Of a stretch of 48,414 nt of DNA, positions 42,158-48,414 are shown piece after piece; position 1 is the first letter of the stretch; every line of letters starts with the position of its first letter. The stretch spans positions 1-48,414 of the forward strand of contig JBCDCE010000029.1 of the NCBI GenBank assembly GCA_039182515.1. The letters run 5' to 3'. The translations under genes and the position numbers were made by a program. The notes below the pieces were generated by a model. That model saw nothing but the letters and a program-made list of their open reading frames with translations, was not told the DNA's origin and did no database searches. Source of the DNA: JBCDCE01 sp039182515. GTDB lineage: Bacteria; Pseudomonadota; Alphaproteobacteria; Rhodobacterales; Rhodobacteraceae.

Positions 42158-43933
42158 ATGGCTTTGCGCCCGTTCTTTCAGTCTCAGTCTTTGATAAACG
42201 CATCGAAATCCTTCCGCGCAAATCAAGACGGTGGGCTCACCTATTTCTCACTTGTGATCTTCTTTGTGACTATCCTGATGGCCGGGATGGCCGTGGATTT
42301 CATGCATCTCGAGACCCAACGGTATAAAATTCAGTCGGTTGCGGATGCTGCCGCTTTGGCGGCTGCAGATGTGCAAAACGAACAGGGCCCCAACGAGGTT
42401 ATCACCGCTTATTTCGAAGCGGCGGGCATCGAGCACATTGATCGCCAAGTGCGGATCACTCAGACAGACAGCTTGCGGGAAGTTCGGGTTCTAACAGAGA
42501 TCGAAACTCCAACTTTCTTTATGAGCCTGGGCCAAAAACCCATCACAAAGCTGGAATCGCCCGTTGTGGCTGCGGCCATGGAATATACGGGCAATGTTGA
42601 GATTTCGCTCGTCGTGGATGTTTCGGCCTCTATGACCACGCGCAAAATGCGTGCGTTGCGCAGGGCCTCTTCCGAATTTGTCGACATTGTTTTGGACGGC
42701 AATTCAGACGACTCCAAAACCACCCTCAATTTCGTGGCCTACAACAGGACAGTTGTCGCCGGCGACAAGCTCTTGTCGCGTCTCAACGCAAACGGGAGCC
42801 AAGTTTGGCCAGGGCTCGACAGCCGCACAAGCTTCCTGCCAGGCGCAAAGCGCAGCTATTCCACGGAACAAAATGATGCGACCTGTATTCGCTGGTATGA
42901 CCAAGACATGACCACCACCACGCTCACGCCCTCGCAACCGCTTGAGCGCGTGGCCCATTTTGGCTGGCGTCCCTCGGGCAATCTCCCGCCCATTCCAGAA
43001 CGCCGCTGGTGCATCTTTGACCGCAATGAAATCCAGCTGATGCAAACCGATGCAGGCAGCCTCAAGCGCTACATCAACGACGAAAGCGCCTTTAACGCCA
43101 CAGGGGGCACAGCCATTGATGTGGGCGTGAAATGGGGCGCATCGCTCTTGGATCCGTCCTTTCGGCCGGTTGTAACGAATATGATCGCAACGGGCGATCT
43201 ATCCGCGGATGCCACGAGCCGCCCCGCCCCCTTTAAGGCCGACCAGCCGCAAGGCGAAGAAACGGTCAAAGCGCTCGTTTTGATGACCGATGGCCAAAAC
43301 AACCGTGGGCGGGACCTTAAGGATCAGTACAAACGCGGGCTGTCCAACATTTGGTATTCACACCGCGCTGGCGGCACCTCAGGGGCCGCACGCAATGCCT
43401 CTGGCTACTATGTGTTCTTGCCGCATCATGGTGGGCGGCCCTGGTACCGGCCTGCCTCAGGCTCTTATCACACGTTTGAAGAGCTGCCCGGCTATGTGGC
43501 CCCACCACCGCCGCCCGTTCCAGACGCAGACGGCAACATGCCCCCGCCCCTGCCACCCCATAACCCTTGGTATCACGTCGATGTTGCGCAAATGGATTGG
43601 CAAGAGGTTTGGCGCTATTGGACAACCATCGATGCTGCGCGCTTCTTTTACCAAGGCTCTTCCCCCAGCGAGTACCAACAAATGCGCGACGCCTGGTATT
43701 TCCCAGAAGACAACATCAAGCAGGACATACGCACGCGCATGATCTGCGACGCGGCGAAAGCCAAAGACATCGTGATCTTCACTGTGGCTTTTGAAGCGCC
43801 TGAGAATGGCGAACGTCTGATGCGGTACTGTGCGACCAGTTCGTCACATTACTTTGAGGCCAGTGGTGAGGGTTTGGAAGACGTCTTCGCGCGCATCGCA
43901 GCCTACACCCGTGTGCTGCGTTTGACACTCTAG
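42158..43933 (+). CDS. TadG-like von Willebrand factor A protein
   Basis: A 591-residue protein with one N-terminal membrane helix (about residues 28-48) followed by the TadE/TadG-type segment YKIQSVADAAALAAA, then a large extracytoplasmic von Willebrand A domain. The metal site (MIDAS) is complete: D154, S156, S158 in DVSAS, T318 in GGTAID and D378 in MTDGQN. A long insertion lies between the first and second parts of the site, and a Pro-rich loop at about 449-470. TadG-type proteins are minor components of Tad pili. The main Tad genes are 37 kb away in this window, so this copy is unlinked. The ATG at 42158 has AAAGGTGA upstream. Confidence 0.88.
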   Translation: MALRPFFQSQSLINASKSFRANQDGGLTYFSLVIFFVTILMAGMAVDFMHLETQRYKIQSVADAAALAAADVQNEQGPNEVITAYFEAAGIEHIDRQVRITQTDSLREVRVLTEIETPTFFMSLGQKPITKLESPVVAAAMEYTGNVEISLVVDVSASMTTRKMRALRRASSEFVDIVLDGNSDDSKTTLNFVAYNRTVVAGDKLLSRLNANGSQVWPGLDSRTSFLPGAKRSYSTEQNDATCIRWYDQDMTTTTLTPSQPLERVAHFGWRPSGNLPPIPERRWCIFDRNEIQLMQTDAGSLKRYINDESAFNATGGTAIDVGVKWGASLLDPSFRPVVTNMIATGDLSADATSRPAPFKADQPQGEETVKALVLMTDGQNNRGRDLKDQYKRGLSNIWYSHRAGGTSGAARNASGYYVFLPHHGGRPWYRPASGSYHTFEELPGYVAPPPPPVPDADGNMPPPLPPHNPWYHVDVAQMDWQEVWRYWTTIDAARFFYQGSSPSEYQQMRDAWYFPEDNIKQDIRTRMICDAAKAKDIVIFTVAFEAPENGERLMRYCATSSSHYFEASGEGLEDVFARIAAYTRVLRLTL

Positions 43934-43992
43934 AGAGCAGGCGATCGTTCCCGCCCTATTCGCGCACGTTTAAGGGCGCGCAGGAGCTCGTT

Positions 43993-44544
43993 CTAGATCG
44001 GAATGACGCCCGTAAACATCAGGTAGCCAATCCAAAACAACACCAAAATAATGGTCACGGGCCGTATCTTTCCCGCCTTCTTTGCGGTGCGCCGCAAAAG
44101 CATATCGGTTGTTGGAGAAGCTCCACCCAAATCGACCTGAGACATTTGCAATTGATAGGTCGCCATGTCGGTGTTGGGCGAGATCTGCTCGCCTGCTTTC
44201 GGCGCCAAAAAGGCCGCATCGATGGCAGCCGCATCGCGTTCGGGCTGTAAACGGCGTTCCATTGCATCTTTTGGAGCAGCAGCCACTTCTGGCCCCGCCT
44301 GTGCCGCAGGCGCAGCAGGGGCACTGGAGCCGCGCATGCGCGGCGCTGGTTTGCCTGCTTTTGGATTGTCAAACGCAGCCGCAATCCCCATTGGATCCGC
44401 CTGTGGATCCGGCTGTGGATCCGCTTGCGCTGGTTCACCAAAGCCATCTTCCAAGGCCTCTGGCGCCACCCTTGGCGGGGCCACGTCCTCCACAAGACGT
44501 AAGTGACTGGCCGCAGCAGGATTTCTTGGGGCTCGATTTGTCAT
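43993..44544 (-). CDS. Hypothetical tail-anchored protein
   Basis: A 183-residue protein I do not recognise. A long low-complexity region rich in Ala, Pro, Asp and Gln (about residues 15-100) is followed by a charged part and one C-terminal membrane helix (about 162-180) with only a few residues after it, which suggests a tail-anchored protein with its bulk in the cytoplasm. The start is set at 44544; the longer frame upstream runs antisense through the divergent gene. It is convergent with the VWA gene (59 bp apart) and divergent from the 539-residue gene. Confidence 0.7.
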   Translation of the reverse strand: MTNRAPRNPAAASHLRLVEDVAPPRVAPEALEDGFGEPAQADPQPDPQADPMGIAAAFDNPKAGKPAPRMRGSSAPAAPAAQAGPEVAAAPKDAMERRLQPERDAAAIDAAFLAPKAGEQISPNTDMATYQLQMSQVDLGGASPTTDMLLRRTAKKAGKIRPVTIILVLFWIGYLMFTGVIPI

Positions 44545-44706
44545 GGCATGAGGCCCTACTGGGGACCAATGGCAGGAGTTTGGCCGAAGCGAGGCAAAGG
44601 CTAGAAGTTGGCGCTGGCGCAGGAAGATCCCGCGTGCCGCCCTTGCGCGCAAATGTCCCTTGGATGCGCCCTTGGCAAACACAAACAAAACAGCCAGGGT
44701 TTGCCC

Positions 44707-46326
44707 ATGAAAGATTGGATCCCACCTCCAGAGGAAACGCGCCGCCCCCCGCATCACGTCATGCGGCTCGAGCGCATGGGCAAGAGCTTTCCAAGCCGCT
44801 TGAGCTTTCTGCGCACACTCTTGCGCCGTTTGGGAACCGAACAAGCCCGCGTCACAACCTCAACTTGGGAGATGGACGCGCAAGGCTACGGCCACGCTGT
44901 GCTGTCCGTCCCTTTGGGCGGGCAGACCTATTCGCTGATCGCCCTATCCCAGCCGCTCGACGCCAAAGACAGATCAGACCGCGTGATCGCAACCCAATGG
45001 GACGCCGCTTTTGGATTGGTCAAAGGAACACCAGACGCCGCAACGCTTGAGATGGTGCGCACCCAAGCACCTTTGCAAGAAGCTGGCCAGTTTGACGCGC
45101 GGGTTTTGGTTTTATCACGGGCCAATAAATCGGTGCGCTTGTGGGATCATTTGGTTGAGGCTTTGAAAAACGACCAAAGCCCGGATGAGACGCTGGTAGC
45201 GGATTGCGGCTACCTTATGCGCACCACCGCCGTTTACGGCAATGGCAAGTTTAACATCGCTGACCGGTTTGAATACGCACATAATTCAGGGCTCGAAGGC
45301 CCCTTCATGGCGGAGATGCTCACGGTCTATTTGATCCGGGCCTTTACGCATGCGCTGATTGAGCATGTGGCGCAAAAGCCTTTGCCGCGCGATCTCAAAC
45401 GGCGCTTAGGTATTGGCAATGCCACGGGCCTCGGGATGGCACCGTTCCTCGTCTCGCATCCTGTGCTTTTGAACAATTGGGTCATGGCACGCGAAACCGC
45501 GCTCGCACGTGTGCTCGCTGTCTCGGAGCTCTCGAGAGACGAGATCGCAGAGCTGCAAAGGCTCTACGGTCAAGCGACAGATCACCTCGAAGCTTGGACC
45601 GTGCCAGATCCCGTGCGCATGGAGGAGATCAAAGCACTGCGCGCCGAATGGGCAGATTTTGGGTCCGCGTTTGAACAGGTCACAACGCCCAAGGCCCTCT
45701 ATGAAGCCGCGGCGGGATATTCTGAAGAGTTGCAAGAACTGCTTGTCGCGCTTCTTTTGGAACCCTTTGGGCATCTGATCGACGGGCTTGAAGAGTGCAT
45801 GGCCGATCCGCTCGGCGCGCCTCCGCTTGATCTGAGCCAAGATCTGCAGGGCGCAATCGCGCGCGATTGGGCTTGGGCCTTGCCGATTGACTTTAGCTCA
45901 GAGGCGGAGACCGCGCAGTTTTGGTACACTTCTGAGGAAAAGCGCGAGCCGCGCATCGGTCAAAGGTATTCGGAGCCAGGGGCCGAGCTCGAAAACCCGC
46001 TTGATATTGCGCGCCGCGTACAGGCCTTTGCCCAAGATCTGATGGCGCATCAGGGCGACCTGGAGGCCTGTTTGACAGCCGAGCCTGCGCATATGATGGC
46101 CGCAGAGCGCGTGGCGCTTCGTGCGCGCCTGCCCTACTCGGAAATTGAAGACAATCTCATCGCCGCTGGCACCCAGCCTATTGATATGTTGCGGTTCAAG
46201 CTGGCCTTCTTTGGCGCGACAGGCTTCGATCCCAAATCGGATCTCTGGACACGTATCACGCTTTATCAAGGCGCGCCCTTGGGCGACGAGTTGGGCCAAT
46301 ACGCGTGCCCCTGGTTACCTGTTTGA
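44707..46326 (+). CDS. Conserved hypothetical protein, 539 residues
   Basis: I do not recognise this family. The protein is soluble, mostly alpha-helical by composition, without signal peptide, membrane helix or a visible nucleotide-binding motif. Notable stretches are WIPPPEETRRPPHHVMRLER at the N-terminus and VYLIRAFTHALIEHVAQKPLPRDLKRRLG near residues 200-235. The ATG at 44707 has AGGG upstream. The next gene starts 10 bp after its stop, so the two form a small operon. Both neighbours are also of unknown function, next to a TadG-like gene. Confidence 0.78.
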   Translation: MKDWIPPPEETRRPPHHVMRLERMGKSFPSRLSFLRTLLRRLGTEQARVTTSTWEMDAQGYGHAVLSVPLGGQTYSLIALSQPLDAKDRSDRVIATQWDAAFGLVKGTPDAATLEMVRTQAPLQEAGQFDARVLVLSRANKSVRLWDHLVEALKNDQSPDETLVADCGYLMRTTAVYGNGKFNIADRFEYAHNSGLEGPFMAEMLTVYLIRAFTHALIEHVAQKPLPRDLKRRLGIGNATGLGMAPFLVSHPVLLNNWVMARETALARVLAVSELSRDEIAELQRLYGQATDHLEAWTVPDPVRMEEIKALRAEWADFGSAFEQVTTPKALYEAAAGYSEELQELLVALLLEPFGHLIDGLEECMADPLGAPPLDLSQDLQGAIARDWAWALPIDFSSEAETAQFWYTSEEKREPRIGQRYSEPGAELENPLDIARRVQAFAQDLMAHQGDLEACLTAEPAHMMAAERVALRARLPYSEIEDNLIAAGTQPIDMLRFKLAFFGATGFDPKSDLWTRITLYQGAPLGDELGQYACPWLPV

Positions 46327-46336
46327 GAGCGCGTGT

Positions 46337-46729
46337 ATGACACCCTATCAACAGGGCCATCTGCTGTCCTCTACTGGCCTCATCCAATGGGTTGAGCGCG
46401 CCGCACGCGGGGCGCGCATGCCGCCTGCGCAAGCACAGCACTTTGCCCGAGCTTGCCTCGCACATATCGTGGCGCGGCGCTCAGAGGCAGAGATTTTGCA
46501 AGCGCTTGAAACCTGGCAGGATCATGATTGTGTTTCCGCGCCGTTTCGCCCAGCAACTGGCAGCTCTGGGCTTGCCCAAAGCTACCGCGAGCGGCACGAG
46601 ACGCCCCAGACGCGCGTTGCAGTGTCAAAAGATCTTGCAGAGGCACTCGAACGCTTTGCGTGCCGGACCTATGTGCCCGCCAGCCAAACCTCACGCGCAG
46701 GCGCGGGCGCTGGAGCCAACGACGATTAA
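46337..46729 (+). CDS. Hypothetical protein, 130 residues
   Basis: An unknown small protein, basic and Ala/Arg-rich. It begins MTPYQQGHLLSSTGLIQWVE and ends in a low-complexity GAGAGAND tail. No membrane helix or known motif is visible. The start at 46337 is preceded by GAGAG; the open frame further upstream overlaps the 539-residue gene in another frame and is not needed. It lies 10 bp behind that gene and is convergent with truA, 8 bp away. Confidence 0.68.
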   Translation: MTPYQQGHLLSSTGLIQWVERAARGARMPPAQAQHFARACLAHIVARRSEAEILQALETWQDHDCVSAPFRPATGSSGLAQSYRERHETPQTRVAVSKDLAEALERFACRTYVPASQTSRAGAGAGANDD

Positions 46730-46737
46730 ACGCGCGC

Positions 46738-47511
46738 TTAGACGGCTTCAAACACCGGCTCAGCATATGTCACATCCGCCAAATAGAGCCCTTGCGGCGG
46801 GGACACTGGCCCACAGGCCGCGCGCTCTTTGGCCTCAAGGGCTGCTTTCACATCATCCGGGTCCCAGCTGCCCGCGCCGACGCGCTCCAAGGTGCCTACA
46901 AAGCTGCGCACTTGGTTGTGCAAAAACGAGCGCGCGGCGACATGGAAGCGAAACTCCGTACCACCTGGGAAATCCACTGCTTCAATATCGAGCCGATCGA
47001 GTGTTTTGACCGGGCTCAGCGCTTGACAGATTGTGCTGCGAAAGGTTGTGAAGTCGTGGTTGCCGATGAGATGTGCCGCACCTTTGCGCATCGCCTCAAC
47101 GTCCAGCCCATGGCGCACATGCCAAACGCGCCCCATCTCCACCGTCATCGGCGCGCGGCGCGACACGAGCCGAAAGAGGTAGCGGCGCTGCAGTGCAGAA
47201 AAGCGCGCATGCCAATCCTCAGCCACTTCAACGCAAGCCACAATCGCCACAGGTTCGGGCTTCAGATGATAGTTCACGGCCTCCATCAGCCGAAAAGGAT
47301 CCCAAGCCTTCACAATATCAACATGGGCCACTTGGCCCAATGCATGCACGCCCGTATCGGTCCGGCCTGCGGCTGCAATACGGTGCTCACCACCCGCCAC
47401 GCGCGCCAAAGCCGCCTCAAAAGATCCCTGCACCGTGGGCAGGTCTATTTGGGTTTGCCAGCCTCGAAACGGCGCACCGATATATTCAATTTTGAAAGCA
47501 TAGCGTGGCAT
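46738..47511 (-). CDS. truA: tRNA pseudouridine(38-40) synthase TruA
   Basis: A 257-residue pseudouridine synthase acting on the anticodon arm of tRNAs. The catalytic Asp is D52 in AAGRTDTGVHALGQ; the N-terminus MPRYAFKIEYIGAPFRGWQTQ and the C-terminal SFLHNQVRSFVGTLERVG are typical. The start is at ATG 47511 with GGGGA upstream; the longer frame is not needed. It is convergent with the hypothetical gene and divergent from the YcjX-type gene. Confidence 0.96.
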   Translation of the reverse strand: MPRYAFKIEYIGAPFRGWQTQIDLPTVQGSFEAALARVAGGEHRIAAAGRTDTGVHALGQVAHVDIVKAWDPFRLMEAVNYHLKPEPVAIVACVEVAEDWHARFSALQRRYLFRLVSRRAPMTVEMGRVWHVRHGLDVEAMRKGAAHLIGNHDFTTFRSTICQALSPVKTLDRLDIEAVDFPGGTEFRFHVAARSFLHNQVRSFVGTLERVGAGSWDPDDVKAALEAKERAACGPVSPPQGLYLADVTYAEPVFEAV

Positions 47512-47607
47512 ATTCCCCGCACTAAACGAGGCACAGCTCAGTTGCAATCAGAGGCCCTGCGCCCCATGTTGCTGCCGAGAGAACGTGGGCTGGGAGCCAA
47601 ATGTAAG

Positions 47608-48414
47608 ATGATCCTGAATGACATCGCTGATGGCATCCTGCGCACCGTTGAGGGCGTAACCGACACGGTCACAAGCCCCTTTCAGCCCGCTGCCGTGCGC
47701 TTGGGCGTCACGGGACTAAGCCGGGCCGGGAAGACGGTGTTTATCACCTCGCTCATCGCCAATCTGCAAGACAGAGGCCGCATGCCCCAACTTGTCGGTG
47801 CGGCCACTGGGGCCATTGAAACGGCCTATTTGCAGCCTCAGCCCGACGATACCGTGCCGCGCTTTGATTATGAGGCCCATTTGGGAGATTTGACCTCCCC
47901 CACCCCCAATTGGCCCGACAGCACGCGGGCTGTGAGCCAGCTTAGGCTGTCGCTGAAAGTGAACCCCAAAGGGCTTTTGAGCGGCTTTACCGGGCCAAAA
48001 ACAGTTCATCTCGATATCGTTGATTACCCGGGCGAATGGCTCCTTGATTTGGGTCTCATGGAGAAAAGCTATGCGGCGTGGTCACGTGATGTTTTGGAGC
48101 GCTTGGAAACCCGCAGCTCGGCGGAAGCCTATCGGGCGCTCCTGGCTGAAACAGACGCATCAGCCAAACACAGCGAACCCGTAGCCAAAGCCCTGGCCCA
48201 GAGCTTCACAGATTATTTGCATGCAGCCCGCAAAGACGGGTTTTACGATGTAACACCTGGCCGGTTTATTCTTCCTGGCGAAATGGAAGGCAGCCCGGTG
48301 CTGACCTTTGCGCCTTTGCCCGAGCTTTCCAGCCCAGGCCGGCGCACGCTCTACCGGGAAATGGAACGGCGGTTCGAGGCCTATAAGGCCCGCGTGGTAA
48401 AGCCGTTTTTTCGC
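47608..48414 (+). CDS. YcjX-type P-loop protein (3' end outside window)
   Basis: An open frame of 269 codons from ATG 47608 to the end of the window; the gene continues beyond it. The P-loop GLSRAGKTVF (about residues 41-50) and the segment HLDIVDYPGEWLLDLGLM (about 132-149), with a DxPG switch, identify the YcjX family of P-loop NTPases, found in proteobacteria as stress-related proteins of unclear function. The family is usually near 460-490 residues, so roughly the first half is seen. No sign of a frameshift. Confidence 0.9.
   Translation, partial: MILNDIADGILRTVEGVTDTVTSPFQPAAVRLGVTGLSRAGKTVFITSLIANLQDRGRMPQLVGAATGAIETAYLQPQPDDTVPRFDYEAHLGDLTSPTPNWPDSTRAVSQLRLSLKVNPKGLLSGFTGPKTVHLDIVDYPGEWLLDLGLMEKSYAAWSRDVLERLETRSSAEAYRALLAETDASAKHSEPVAKALAQSFTDYLHAARKDGFYDVTPGRFILPGEMEGSPVLTFAPLPELSSPGRRTLYREMERRFEAYKARVVKPFFR

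Noticed and set aside
43952..43978. An inverted repeat CGCCCT/AGGGCG between the VWA gene and the convergent gene as a terminator
   Set aside because: The loop is 15 bases long and there is no T-run on either strand.
1..48414. CRISPR arrays, tRNA or rRNA genes, insertion sequences
   Set aside because: No regularly spaced repeats of array type, no cloverleaf-like segment in the gaps, and no transposase frame were seen when reading the gaps between genes.

Overview
The window reads as chromosomal DNA of an alphaproteobacterium of the order Rhodobacterales, most likely the marine Roseobacter group. The reasons are the gene families and their order: tolQRAB-pal-cpoB followed by tilS and ftsH, ruvCAB next to ybgC-tol, priA divergent from a transaldolase-like gene with DUF484 and xerC behind it, a bacterial-type phosphatidylcholine synthase, and a DUF1127 gene. 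The species cannot be read from this sequence alone. Coding density is high. I saw no rRNA, tRNA, CRISPR array, prophage or insertion sequence.

Region by region: 1-5.4 kb is the end of a Tad (Flp) pilus locus: CpaF/TadA ATPase (5' end outside the window), TadB, TadC, two TPR lipoproteins and the CpaA/TadV prepilin peptidase. At 5.4-8.8 kb follow a stem-loop-rich convergent junction, an unnamed polytopic membrane protein and an AAA+ ATPase of unknown job. 8.8-12 kb encodes two proteins of the 'ligase-associated' DNA repair set, a DEXH helicase and the PdeM-type phosphoesterase. 12-15.6 kb (minus strand) holds one-carbon folate genes (folD, fhs) and a MOSC-domain protein. 15.7-24.5 kb is one long minus-strand envelope block: ybgC, tolQ, tolR, tolA, tolB, pal, cpoB, tilS, ftsH, with many 1-4 base overlaps between stop and start codons. 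24.5-27.4 kb is ruvC-ruvA-ruvB plus a conserved unknown gene.

27.4-33.1 kb: a small DUF1127 gene with a repeat-rich upstream region and a very strong terminator hairpin, an FAD-dependent amine/amino-acid oxidoreductase, a small basic membrane protein whose upstream region carries a pair of operator-like sites, prmA, msrA and an MFS transporter. 33.2-38.2 kb: priA, a transaldolase/fructose-6-phosphate aldolase, DUF484 and xerC. 38.2-41.8 kb: GrpB-family protein, phosphatidylcholine synthase, an orphan ABC substrate-binding protein and a small four-helix membrane protein. 42.2-46.7 kb: a TadG-like von Willebrand A protein followed by three genes of unknown function. The window ends with truA and the beginning of a YcjX-type P-loop gene.

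The features least explained by the known genes are: a dispersed intergenic motif present four times, two copies of which form a 134-bp terminal-inverted-repeat (REPIN/MITE-like) unit between the MFS gene and priA; mutually exclusive hairpins just ahead of folD; the DUF1127 gene with phased upstream repeats and a stable 3' hairpin; a pair of AATTCA-N3-TGAATT-type sites 50 bp apart; and the uncharacterised VWA-associated cluster at 42.2-46.7 kb. None of these proves a new system; they are the best candidates in the window.
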